Shown here piece by piece: positions 25,903-33,603 of a stretch of 64,000 nt of DNA. The position numbers and the translations under genes were made by a program. A model generated the notes under the pieces. That model did not search any database and was not told where the DNA came from. It saw only the letters and a program-made list of their open reading frames with translations. Each line of letters opens with the position of its first letter. Positions within the stretch are counted from its first letter, which is position 1. The DNA is from Stenotrophomonas africana (GTDB taxonomy: Bacteria > Pseudomonadota > Gammaproteobacteria > Xanthomonadales > Xanthomonadaceae): NCBI RefSeq assembly GCF_013004645.1, contig NZ_JABEME010000002.1, forward strand, positions 62,001-126,000, written 5' to 3'.

Positions 25903-26528
25903 ACCGAGCCAACCGTTTCGCGCGTGCGCTGCTGTGCACGGTGTTGCTGGTGGCCGCACCGCTGGTGCAGGCCGCCGATCCGGCCATCGACGCGATCACC
26001 CAGGCGGTGGCGCGGCCGGACGTACTGCGTGGCCAGTTCACGCAGGAAAAGCAGGTCAGCGGCTTCAGGAACCCATTGCGCTCGCAGGGCCGGTTCGTGG
26101 TCGCGCGCCAGCATGGCGTGATCTGGACCACGCTGAAGCCGTTTCCCTCCGAGGTGGTGGTCACTGCCGACCGCATCCTCAGCCGCCAGCGTGACGGCAG
26201 CACCCGCGTCGAGCTCGATGCGCGGCAGCAGCCGGCGATGCGCTCGGTGAACGCGATCATGTTCGCGCTGATGAGTGGCGACGTGCAGGCGCTGTCCGGA
26301 CCGTTCACCGTGACGGTCAGCCGCGAAGGGCAGGGTTGGCGGCTGCAGCTGACGCCGAAGTCGGCGATGCTGGCCAAGGCGTTCCAGTCGCTGACTCTGC
26401 AGGGCGACCGTTACGTGCGCCAGGTCGAGATTGTCGAGGCCAGCAAGGACCGCACGCTGATCCAGTTCAACGCGCTCAGCGAGGCTCCGGCCGCGCTCAG
26501 CGCAGACGAGGCGCGCCGCTTTGAGTGA
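25899..26528 (+). CDS. LolA-like periplasmic carrier protein (ApeL type)
   Basis: A 209-residue protein with a signal peptide (LLCTVLLVAAPLVQA, cleavage near residue 26). The mature part shows the LolA-like pattern: LRGQFTQEKQVSGFRNPL, GRFVVARQHGVIWTTLKPFP and a run of beta strands up to YVRQVEIVEASKDRTLIQF. It would shield the hydrophobic polyene lipid in the periplasm on its way to the outer membrane. The start overlaps the upstream stop (ATGA), and the next gene begins inside its last codons. Confidence 0.88.
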   Translation: MNRANRFARALLCTVLLVAAPLVQAADPAIDAITQAVARPDVLRGQFTQEKQVSGFRNPLRSQGRFVVARQHGVIWTTLKPFPSEVVVTADRILSRQRDGSTRVELDARQQPAMRSVNAIMFALMSGDVQALSGPFTVTVSREGQGWRLQLTPKSAMLAKAFQSLTLQGDRYVRQVEIVEASKDRTLIQFNALSEAPAALSADEARRFE

Positions 26529-28875
26529 GGACGTGGCGTTGAATGCACCGGACCGGTTGCGCCGCTGGTGGCATTGGCTGGGCATCGCCTGGCTGGTGCT
26601 GCTGCTGGCGCTGGGCGTGCAGCAGTGGCACCTGTGGAGCCAGCAATCGCGGATCGACACCGACATCCTCGCGCTGCTGCCGCAGGACGCGCATGACCGT
26701 CTGTTGAGCGACGTCACCCGGCGCATCGCCGATGGCAGTTCGCGGCAGGTGGTGGTGCTGCTCGGCAGCAAGGACGGCGCTGCCGCCAAGCGTGCGCAGG
26801 CCGCGTTTGCTGCGGCCATGGCCAAGGACGCCGATCACGCGTTGCTGGTACCCAGCGGCTCGATCGAAGGCTGGTTCGATGAGGCACGCGCGTTCTACGC
26901 GCCGTACCGCGACCGCCTGCTGACTCCGGCCCAGCGCGAGCAGCTGCAGGGCGGCGAACCGGGCGCGTTGGCCGAGCAGGCGCTGGCCGCGCTGTACGGC
27001 CCGATGGGGGCCCCACGTCTGACCGAGTGGCGGCAGGATCCGCTGTCGCTGTGGCCGCAATGGTGGCAGCAGCAGGCCCAGGGCGCGGGCCTGCGGCTGG
27101 GCGATGATGGCCTGCTCGACGCCGAAGGCAGGCACTGGGCTGCACTGCAGTTCGATACGCCGGGCTCGGCGTTCAAGCTCGATGGCGAGCGCCATCTGGA
27201 TGGATTGCTGGAACGCGCCGGGCAGGCGGCGAAGGCTGCCGCTACGGACCTGGAGATCCTGCATGCGGGCGTGCCGCTGCATGCCGAAGCGGCGGCAGTG
27301 CAGGCCAACCGGGAGATCAATACCATCGGCTGGGGCTCGCTGGCGGCGGTGCTGCTGCTGGTGTGGCTCGCGTTCCGCTCGCTGCGTCCGATCCTGCTGG
27401 TGGCCACGTCGCTGCTGATCGGCTGTGGCGTGGCGCTGGCGGTGACCGTGCTGGTGTTCGGCAACGTGCACGTGTTGACCCTGGTGTTCGGTGCCTCGCT
27501 GGTGGGCGTGGCCGAGGACTATGGCATTCACTGGTTCGCCTCGCGCCAGGCCGAGCCGGCTGATCGCCGCTGGAAGCTGCTGAGGCACCTGCTGCCTGGC
27601 CTGTGGCTGGCGCTGCTGACCAGCGCACTGGCCTACCTGGCGCTTGGCCTGACGCCTTTCCCGGGCCTGCGCCAGATGGCGCTGTTCTCGGTGGTCGGCC
27701 TGGCGGCCGCGTTCCTGACGGTGATCTTCTGGTTCCCGTGGCTGGATGGTGGTGAAATCCGACAGACCCGTTTCTCGCAGTGGCTGGGCAGCACGCTGGA
27801 GCGATTCCCGCGTCTGCATGGTCGCCGTGCGGTGACGCTGTTCGTGGTCATCACGCTGGCGCTGTCTGCGATCGGCATCGCCCGCCTGCAGAGCAACGAC
27901 GACCTGCGCAGCCTGCAGTCCTCGCCGCCGGCATTGATGGCACAGCAGATCCGCCTCAGCCAGCTGCTGGGCATGCCCAGCCCGGCGCAGTTCTACCTGG
28001 TGCAGGGTGTGGATGCCGCGCAGCTGCTGCAGCGTGAGGAAGCATTGACCGGGCGCCTGCGTGTATTGGCCAACGACAAACGCATTGGTGGCTACCGCGC
28101 GATCAGCGATTGGCTGCCGTCGCCATCGCGCCAGCAGGCCGATGCCGCGCTGACCGCGAAAGTGGAACCGGGTGTGCTGTCGGCCGTGTCCGAGGCCGTG
28201 GGCGAGCCGCTGCAGCGACCGCAGTTCGCGAATGCGCCGCTCACCGCCGAAGCCTTCCTGGCCTCGCCGGCCTCGCAGCCGTTCCGCCACCTGTGGGTGG
28301 GCGACGTGGGCGGGCAGATGATCAGCGTGGTGATGGTCGATGACCTCTCGCGTGCCGATGCGCTGGCCACCCTTCAGGGCGCGGCCGAAGGCCTGCCGGG
28401 CGTGCGCTGGGTGGACCGCACTGCCGATTTCTCGCAGCTGCTGGGTCACTACCGCAAGCTGATGGGAGGGCTGCTGCTGGTCGGTATCGCGCTGGTGTTC
28501 GGCGCGCTGTGGCTGCGCTACCGCCGCCAGGCCTGGCGAGTATTCGCGCCGACGCTCATTGCCGGTGCGCTGACCCTGGGTTTGCTGGGCCTGTTCGGCC
28601 AGCCGCTGCAGCTGTTCAACGTGCTGGCGCTGATGCTGCTGCTGGGCATGGGCATCGACTACGGCATCTTCCTGATCGAGCACCGCGGCGATGCCAGCGC
28701 ATGGCTGGCGGTGTGCGTGGGCGCGGCCAGCACCTGGCTGTCGTTCGGCCTGCTGGGGCTGTCGCAGACCCCAGCGCTGCGCGCCTTCGGCCTCACGTTG
28801 CTGTTCGGCATCGGCCTGGTCTGGCTTATCTCGCCGTTGTTCCGACCGTCACCCCATGCATTGCCGCCGTCCTGA
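26521..28875 (+). CDS. RND/MMPL-type exporter (ApeM type)
   Basis: A 784-residue membrane exporter. One helix lies near the N-terminus (LGIAWLVLLLALGVQQ). Two blocks of about five helices follow: one begins at AVLLLVWLAFRSLRPILLV, the other covers GGLLLVGIALVFGALWL to the C-terminus. Large periplasmic loops precede each block. The conserved segments FGASLVGVAEDYGIHWF and LLLGMGIDYGIFLIEHRG carry the intramembrane Asp residues of proton-driven RND pumps. It starts at a TTG that overlaps the LolA-like gene by eight bases; a GTG four codons later is possible. It probably moves the polyene lipid across the inner membrane. Confidence 0.9.
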   Translation: MSEDVALNAPDRLRRWWHWLGIAWLVLLLALGVQQWHLWSQQSRIDTDILALLPQDAHDRLLSDVTRRIADGSSRQVVVLLGSKDGAAAKRAQAAFAAAMAKDADHALLVPSGSIEGWFDEARAFYAPYRDRLLTPAQREQLQGGEPGALAEQALAALYGPMGAPRLTEWRQDPLSLWPQWWQQQAQGAGLRLGDDGLLDAEGRHWAALQFDTPGSAFKLDGERHLDGLLERAGQAAKAAATDLEILHAGVPLHAEAAAVQANREINTIGWGSLAAVLLLVWLAFRSLRPILLVATSLLIGCGVALAVTVLVFGNVHVLTLVFGASLVGVAEDYGIHWFASRQAEPADRRWKLLRHLLPGLWLALLTSALAYLALGLTPFPGLRQMALFSVVGLAAAFLTVIFWFPWLDGGEIRQTRFSQWLGSTLERFPRLHGRRAVTLFVVITLALSAIGIARLQSNDDLRSLQSSPPALMAQQIRLSQLLGMPSPAQFYLVQGVDAAQLLQREEALTGRLRVLANDKRIGGYRAISDWLPSPSRQQADAALTAKVEPGVLSAVSEAVGEPLQRPQFANAPLTAEAFLASPASQPFRHLWVGDVGGQMISVVMVDDLSRADALATLQGAAEGLPGVRWVDRTADFSQLLGHYRKLMGGLLLVGIALVFGALWLRYRRQAWRVFAPTLIAGALTLGLLGLFGQPLQLFNVLALMLLLGMGIDYGIFLIEHRGDASAWLAVCVGAASTWLSFGLLGLSQTPALRAFGLTLLFGIGLVWLISPLFRPSPHALPPS

Positions 28876-29019
28876 ATCGGAGCGCTGGCGCCTTGGCCCG
28901 ACGCTGGCGCGACGACCACTTCGGGAACATCATCTATCCCCCCTCGACCCGTATCCGGAAGGGCGTTACATGAACAATCCCATCAACAGCGGCTGCCGTA
29001 CACGTGTGCTGGAGGCCGC

Positions 29020-29577
29020 GTGCCGCCGCTGATCGTGCGCAGCATTGCGGCGCTGCTGCTGTGCGCGCTGCTGTCCGCCTGCGCCGGGCGCATGCCAAGG
29101 CCGCAGGTCGAGCTGCCGCCGCTGCGGTTGGCCCCGTCCAGCCTGCCGACGCCACTGGCGCTGCAGCAGCAGCTGCATTTCCGCTTCGGGCGCCACGAAC
29201 GTGATCTCGATGCTCTGCTGGAAGCCGATGCGCAGCAGGTGCAGCTGGCGGTGCAGGCCATGGGCCAGACCGGCGTTCGTCTGCGCTGGGATGGCCGGCA
29301 GTTGACCGAACAGCGTGCATCGTGGTTGCCGCCGCAGGTTCGCGCGGAGCGTGTGCTGGACGATCTGCAGTTCGCGCTGTGGCCGACGGCCGCGATCGCC
29401 GCCGTGTTGCCGCCTGGCTGGCAGGTCGGTGATGACGGCCACCAGCGCAGTCTGTCGCGCGACGGTACGGTGTGGCTGCAGCTGCAGCGCCTGCAGGATG
29501 GCAGCCTGCAGCTGGACAACCGCGCAGAAGGCTACGCGCTGCGCATCGAATCGATCGATATGGCTGGGCAGGACTGA
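29020..29577 (+). CDS. DUF3261-type lipoprotein (ApeN type)
   Basis: A 185-residue lipoprotein: a hydrophobic leader with lipobox LLSAC (Cys near residue 21) followed by a soluble domain. GGAGG ends four bases before the GTG at 29020. The domain has HFRFGRHERDLDALLEADAQ, then LTEQRASWLPPQVRAERVLD and LQFALWPTAAIAAVLPPGW, as in the DUF3261 proteins of aryl-polyene clusters. It probably works at the outer membrane with the LolA-like carrier, in a LolB-like way. Its stop shares a base with the ATG of the ketosynthase gene. Confidence 0.85.
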   Translation: MPPLIVRSIAALLLCALLSACAGRMPRPQVELPPLRLAPSSLPTPLALQQQLHFRFGRHERDLDALLEADAQQVQLAVQAMGQTGVRLRWDGRQLTEQRASWLPPQVRAERVLDDLQFALWPTAAIAAVLPPGWQVGDDGHQRSLSRDGTVWLQLQRLQDGSLQLDNRAEGYALRIESIDMAGQD

Positions 29578-30761
29578 TGGACACTGCCGTTTTCCTCAAC
29601 GACCTGGGCATTGTCTGCGCGCTGGGCGAGGGCCGCGCGGCGGTGGCGGAGGCGATGTTCGCCGAGGTGCCGGGTGGGCTGAGCAACAACGACAGCCTGT
29701 TGCCGGGGCGGACCCTGGCGTTGGGGGAGGTGTGCACGCCGCTGCCGACGCTGGACGAACTCCCGCTGGCCCTGCGTGGGCGCAACAACGCGCTGCTGGC
29801 GGTTGCGCTGGCGCAGATCGCGCCTGCGGTGGCCGCGGCCATCGCCCGCTATGGCGCCGAGCGCGTGGCTGTGGTGATGGGGACCAGCACTTCGGGTATT
29901 GGCGAAGGCGAGCGGGCCATGTGCTCCCACGCCAGCAACGGTCATTGGCCGGCGGACTACGATTACGCGCAGCAGGAAATGGGAACGGCCGCGCAGTTCG
30001 TGCGGCTGCGCAGTGGTGCGCAGGGCCCGGCATGGACGCTGTCCACGGCATGTTCATCCAGTGCCAAGGCCCTGGTGTCGGCTGCGCGCCTGTTACGCGC
30101 CGGGGTGGTCGATGCGGTCATCGCCGGTGGCGCCGATTCTCTGTGCCGCTTTACCGTGGCGGGTTTCAGCGCGCTTGAGTCGGTGTCCGCGCTGCGCTGC
30201 AATCCGTTCTCGCAACATCGATCCGGCATCAACATCGGGGAAGGCGCCGCGCTGTTCCTGCTCACCCGCGACATCGGCCCGGTGGCGCTGGCAGGATGGG
30301 GTGAATCCTCCGACGCCCACCACATGTCCGCACCCGACCCACAAGGCCAAGGCGCCATCGATGCGCTGCGGCAGGCACTGAAGCGCGCTGTCTGGTCGCC
30401 CGCCGATGTCGATTACGTGAACCTGCATGGCACCGCCACCGACCACAACGACGCCATGGAAAGCCTGGCGGTTTCGGAGGTGCTCGGTACCGATGTACCG
30501 GCCAGCTCGACCAAGCCGCTTACCGGGCATACGCTCGGCGCCTCCGGCGCGATCGAGGCGGCATTGTGCTGGATGATGCTGGCCGAGAACCCGCTGCAGC
30601 GGCTGCCACCGCACTGGTGGGATGGCGCCGTGGATGAGGCGCTGCCGGAACTGTCACTGGTGGCACCAGGCACCCGCCTGGCACGCCCGCTGCGACGGAT
30701 ACTGAGCAACTCGTTTGCCTTCGGCGGCAGCAATGCGGTGTTGGCACTGGAACGCCGATGA
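29577..30761 (+). CDS. beta-ketoacyl synthase (ApeO type)
   Basis: A 394-residue FabF-like ketosynthase with a full Cys-His-His triad: STACSSSAKALVSAA (Cys near residue 158), LHGTATDHNDAME (His near 283) and TKPLTGHTLGASGAIE (His near 318). It condenses malonyl units onto the growing polyene on the ACP. In the characterised cluster the ApeO enzyme works with the chain-length-factor-like ApeC, which here is the first gene of the operon. It overlaps the stop of the lipoprotein gene by one base and the next gene by four. Confidence 0.93.
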   Translation: MDTAVFLNDLGIVCALGEGRAAVAEAMFAEVPGGLSNNDSLLPGRTLALGEVCTPLPTLDELPLALRGRNNALLAVALAQIAPAVAAAIARYGAERVAVVMGTSTSGIGEGERAMCSHASNGHWPADYDYAQQEMGTAAQFVRLRSGAQGPAWTLSTACSSSAKALVSAARLLRAGVVDAVIAGGADSLCRFTVAGFSALESVSALRCNPFSQHRSGINIGEGAALFLLTRDIGPVALAGWGESSDAHHMSAPDPQGQGAIDALRQALKRAVWSPADVDYVNLHGTATDHNDAMESLAVSEVLGTDVPASSTKPLTGHTLGASGAIEAALCWMMLAENPLQRLPPHWWDGAVDEALPELSLVAPGTRLARPLRRILSNSFAFGGSNAVLALERR

Positions 30762-31213
30762 ACCCTCTCTACGCGATCGAGGAAGTGGTGCCACATCGCC
30801 AGGACATGTGCCTGCTGCAGCGGATACTGCGATGGGACCAGGACAGCATCGAGGCCGAACTGGTGGTACCCGGGACGGGTCTGTTCATCGAGAACGGTGA
30901 AATGCCGGCCTGGATCGGCATCGAGTACATGGCGCAGGCGATTGCCGCCTGGTCGGGGTGTCGCGCGCGTGCGGCTGGCGCAGCGCCGCCGCTGGGCTTC
31001 CTGCTCGGCAGTCGGCGCTACAGCAGCCTGCGCAGTGGTTTCCCGAGCGGAACCTGCCTGCGTGTGCAGGCGCGTCGCGAACTGCTGGGCGACAATGGGC
31101 TGGGGATGTTCGCCTGCCGGATCCTGGCGGGCGAGGAAGAATGGGCGGTTGCCAACGTGTCGGTGTACGAGCCGCTCGACGCGAAGGCCTATCTGGAGAG
31201 TGGACAGGCATGA
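30758..31213 (+). CDS. 3-hydroxyacyl-ACP dehydratase, hotdog type (ApeP type)
   Basis: A 151-residue hotdog protein. VVPHRQDMCLLQRI near the N-terminus and MPAWIGIEYMAQAIAAWSG give the hotdog helix with its acidic residue. LGFLLGSRRYSSLRSGFPSG is the standard second block of ApeP-like dehydratases. It probably forms a heterodimer with the dehydratase part of the fused ligase at 20556-22241 and introduces the conjugated double bonds. ATGA overlaps link it to both neighbours. Confidence 0.9.
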   Translation: MNPLYAIEEVVPHRQDMCLLQRILRWDQDSIEAELVVPGTGLFIENGEMPAWIGIEYMAQAIAAWSGCRARAAGAAPPLGFLLGSRRYSSLRSGFPSGTCLRVQARRELLGDNGLGMFACRILAGEEEWAVANVSVYEPLDAKAYLESGQA

Positions 31214-31941
31214 CTGGGAATCGATGCGTGCTGGTGACAGGCGCCAGCCGGGGGATCGGCCGCGCCATTGCGCTGCGTGTTGCCCATGACGGATTCGATG
31301 TAGCGGTGCATTGCCGCAGCCGGGTGGACGAGGCACAGGCCGTGGTCGCCGAGATCCAGGCGCTGGGCGTGCAGGCGCGCGTGCTCACCTTCGATGTGTC
31401 CGATCGTGATGCCGCCCGCGCGGCGCTGGAGGCCGACGTGGACGCGCATGGCGCGTATTACGGCGTGGTCTGCAATGCGGGCATCGCCCGCGACGGCGCT
31501 TTCCCGGCGTTGTCGCCGGAGGATTGGGACCAGGTCATCCACACCAACCTGGATGGCTTCTACAACGTGCTGCATCCGTTGATCATGCCGATGGTGCGTC
31601 GGCGCAAGCCGGGCCGCATCGTCACCCTGTCGTCGGTGTCAGGCATTGCCGGCAACCGTGGCCAGGTGAACTACAGCGCGGCCAAGGCCGGCATCATCGG
31701 CGCTACCAAGGCCTTGGCACTGGAACTGGCCAGCCGCCAGATCACGGTCAACTGCGTGGCGCCGGGCCTGATCGAGACGGAGATGCTCAACGAGGAAGTG
31801 GTGGAGCACGCGCTGAAACTGATTCCTGCCGGCCGCGTTGGTCGTCCCGATGAGGTGGCGGCGACGGTGGCCTTCCTGCTGTCCGAGCCGGCCGGCTACA
31901 TCACCCGGCAGGTGATTTCGGTCAACGGAGGCATGCTCTGA
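31210..31941 (+). CDS. 3-ketoacyl-ACP reductase (ApeQ type, FabG-like)
   Basis: A 243-residue short-chain dehydrogenase. The NADPH site is VTGASRGIGRAIALR and the catalytic residues are Ser in TLSSVSGIAG and Tyr-x3-Lys in VNYSAAKAGI. PGLIETEML and the C-terminal QVISVNGGML are typical of FabG. It reduces the keto group made by the ketosynthases. Its start shares ATGA with the upstream stop. Confidence 0.94.
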   Translation: MTGNRCVLVTGASRGIGRAIALRVAHDGFDVAVHCRSRVDEAQAVVAEIQALGVQARVLTFDVSDRDAARAALEADVDAHGAYYGVVCNAGIARDGAFPALSPEDWDQVIHTNLDGFYNVLHPLIMPMVRRRKPGRIVTLSSVSGIAGNRGQVNYSAAKAGIIGATKALALELASRQITVNCVAPGLIETEMLNEEVVEHALKLIPAGRVGRPDEVAATVAFLLSEPAGYITRQVISVNGGML

Positions 31942-33179
31942 TGGGCATCGACCATCGCGTGGTGGTGACCGGTGCCGCCGCCATCAGTCCGCTCGGCCAC
32001 GACTGGCCGACCATCCACGCGCAGTTGCGCAGCGGCCGCAACGCCGTGCGCGCGATGCCCGAGTGGGATGTCTATGCCGGGCTGAACACCAGACTGGCCG
32101 CACCGGCGCAGCCGTTCCAGCTGCCGCCGACCTACAACCGCAAAAGCACCCGTTCGATGGGCAAGGTGGCGATCATGTCGGTGCGTGCCACCGAAATCGC
32201 CCTGCACGAAGCGGGGCTGCACGACCATCCGGTGCTGCGCAGCGGGCGTACCGGAGTGGCCTATGGCTCCTCCTCCGGCAGCCATGAGGCCATCGGCGAA
32301 CTCGGCCGCATGCTCAACGAGTTCACCACCGATGGCATCAGCGCCACCACCTACCTGAAGATGATGAGCCACACCGCACCGGTCAACATCGGTGTGTTCT
32401 TCGGTCTGTCCGGGCGCGTCTACACCACGTCCAGTGCCTGTACATCCGGCAGCCAGGGCGTCGGCGCGGCCTATGAGGCAATCCGCAGCGGCAAGCAGAC
32501 GGTGATGGTGGCCGGCGGTGCCGAGCAGCTGGACGCCGCCGCGGCTGCCGTGTTCGACACCTTGTTCGCGACCAGCGTGCAGAACGACGCCCCGCAGTCG
32601 ACGCCCCGCCCGTTCGATGCCGGCCGCGACGGCCTGGTGCTGGGCGAGGGCGCGTGTACGCTGATCCTGGAAGACCTGGAGCACGCGCAGGCGCGTGGTG
32701 CGACCATCCTTGCCGAGGTGGTGGGGTACGGCACCAACAGCGACGGCCAGCACGTCACCCAGCCCAGTGCGGACACCATGGCCCAGGCCATGCGCCTGGC
32801 GCTGGAGGATGCCGGACTGGACGCGGCGCAGATCGACTACGTCAACGCCCACGGTACCGCGACCGAGCACGGCGACATCGCCGAAACCCAGGCTACCGCG
32901 CAGGTGTTCGGCTCGCGGATGCCGATCAGCTCGCTGAAGAGCTACGTCGGGCATATGCTGGGCGCCTGCGGTGCATTCGAGGCCTGGGTGAGCATCGAGA
33001 TGATGCGTGCCGGCTGGTTTGCCCCGACCCTGAACCTGGTGGATGTCGATCCGCGCTGCGGCCAGCTGGACTTCATCACCGGCCAGGGCCGCGAACTCCA
33101 GGCCGAGTACGTGATGAGCAACAACTTCGCATTCGGGGGCATCAACACGTCCCTGGTGTTCCGTCGCTGGGGCGAGTGA
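31941..33179 (+). CDS. beta-ketoacyl synthase (ApeR type)
   Basis: A 412-residue FabF-like ketosynthase, last gene of the pigment operon. The catalytic Cys lies in TTSSACTSGSQGVG (near residue 167), the histidines in NAHGTATEHGD and KSYVGHMLGACGAFE. The C-terminal NNFAFGGINTSL is standard. In the characterised system the ApeR enzyme works alone as a homodimer and probably starts chain growth on the aryl unit. The start overlaps the reductase stop by one base. I see no clear terminator in the 163 bases that follow. Confidence 0.93.
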   Translation: MGIDHRVVVTGAAAISPLGHDWPTIHAQLRSGRNAVRAMPEWDVYAGLNTRLAAPAQPFQLPPTYNRKSTRSMGKVAIMSVRATEIALHEAGLHDHPVLRSGRTGVAYGSSSGSHEAIGELGRMLNEFTTDGISATTYLKMMSHTAPVNIGVFFGLSGRVYTTSSACTSGSQGVGAAYEAIRSGKQTVMVAGGAEQLDAAAAAVFDTLFATSVQNDAPQSTPRPFDAGRDGLVLGEGACTLILEDLEHAQARGATILAEVVGYGTNSDGQHVTQPSADTMAQAMRLALEDAGLDAAQIDYVNAHGTATEHGDIAETQATAQVFGSRMPISSLKSYVGHMLGACGAFEAWVSIEMMRAGWFAPTLNLVDVDPRCGQLDFITGQGRELQAEYVMSNNFAFGGINTSLVFRRWGE

Positions 33180-33342
33180 TCCCGCAGCCGCCAGGTGTGC
33201 GAGTGGCTGAACGCCACCGCCACATTGCTGAACCCCGCAGGGGAAACGCCGCCGATCGCGCCGCCATCGTCGGCTGACGGCTTTCCCCGGTGTCGGCTTT
33301 CCGACACAATCATGGCTCTTCCCGGGTTATCGTCCCGCGGAC

Positions 33343-33603
33343 ATGCACGCCTACGTCTATAAAAGCCAACTCAAGCCGGACACCTACGTCTACGTTCCCC
33401 GACGCGATGATTTCAGCGCGCTGCCTGCGCCGCTGCTCACCTCGCTGGGGACGCTTGCCTTCGTCCTGGAGGTGGCCCTGGATGCCCAGCGCCGCCTGGC
33501 CCAGGCCGATCCGGAAAAGGTCCGCAGCGAAATGAGCGAACGCGGGTTCTACCTGCAGGTGCCGCCGTCGGTGGCCAGCCTGATGCCGCGGCACTATGAC
33601 TGA
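33343..33603 (+). CDS. YcgL domain protein
   Basis: An 86-residue soluble protein of the YcgL family, whose function is unsettled. It shows the family pattern [21 protein letters not shown] near the N-terminus, [13 protein letters not shown] in the middle and [12 protein letters not shown] near the end. The length is normal. The next gene starts inside its last codons (eight-base overlap), so both are probably translated together. Confidence 0.88.
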   Translation: MHAYVYKSQLKPDTYVYVPRRDDFSALPAPLLTSLGTLAFVLEVALDAQRRLAQADPEKVRSEMSERGFYLQVPPSVASLMPRHYD

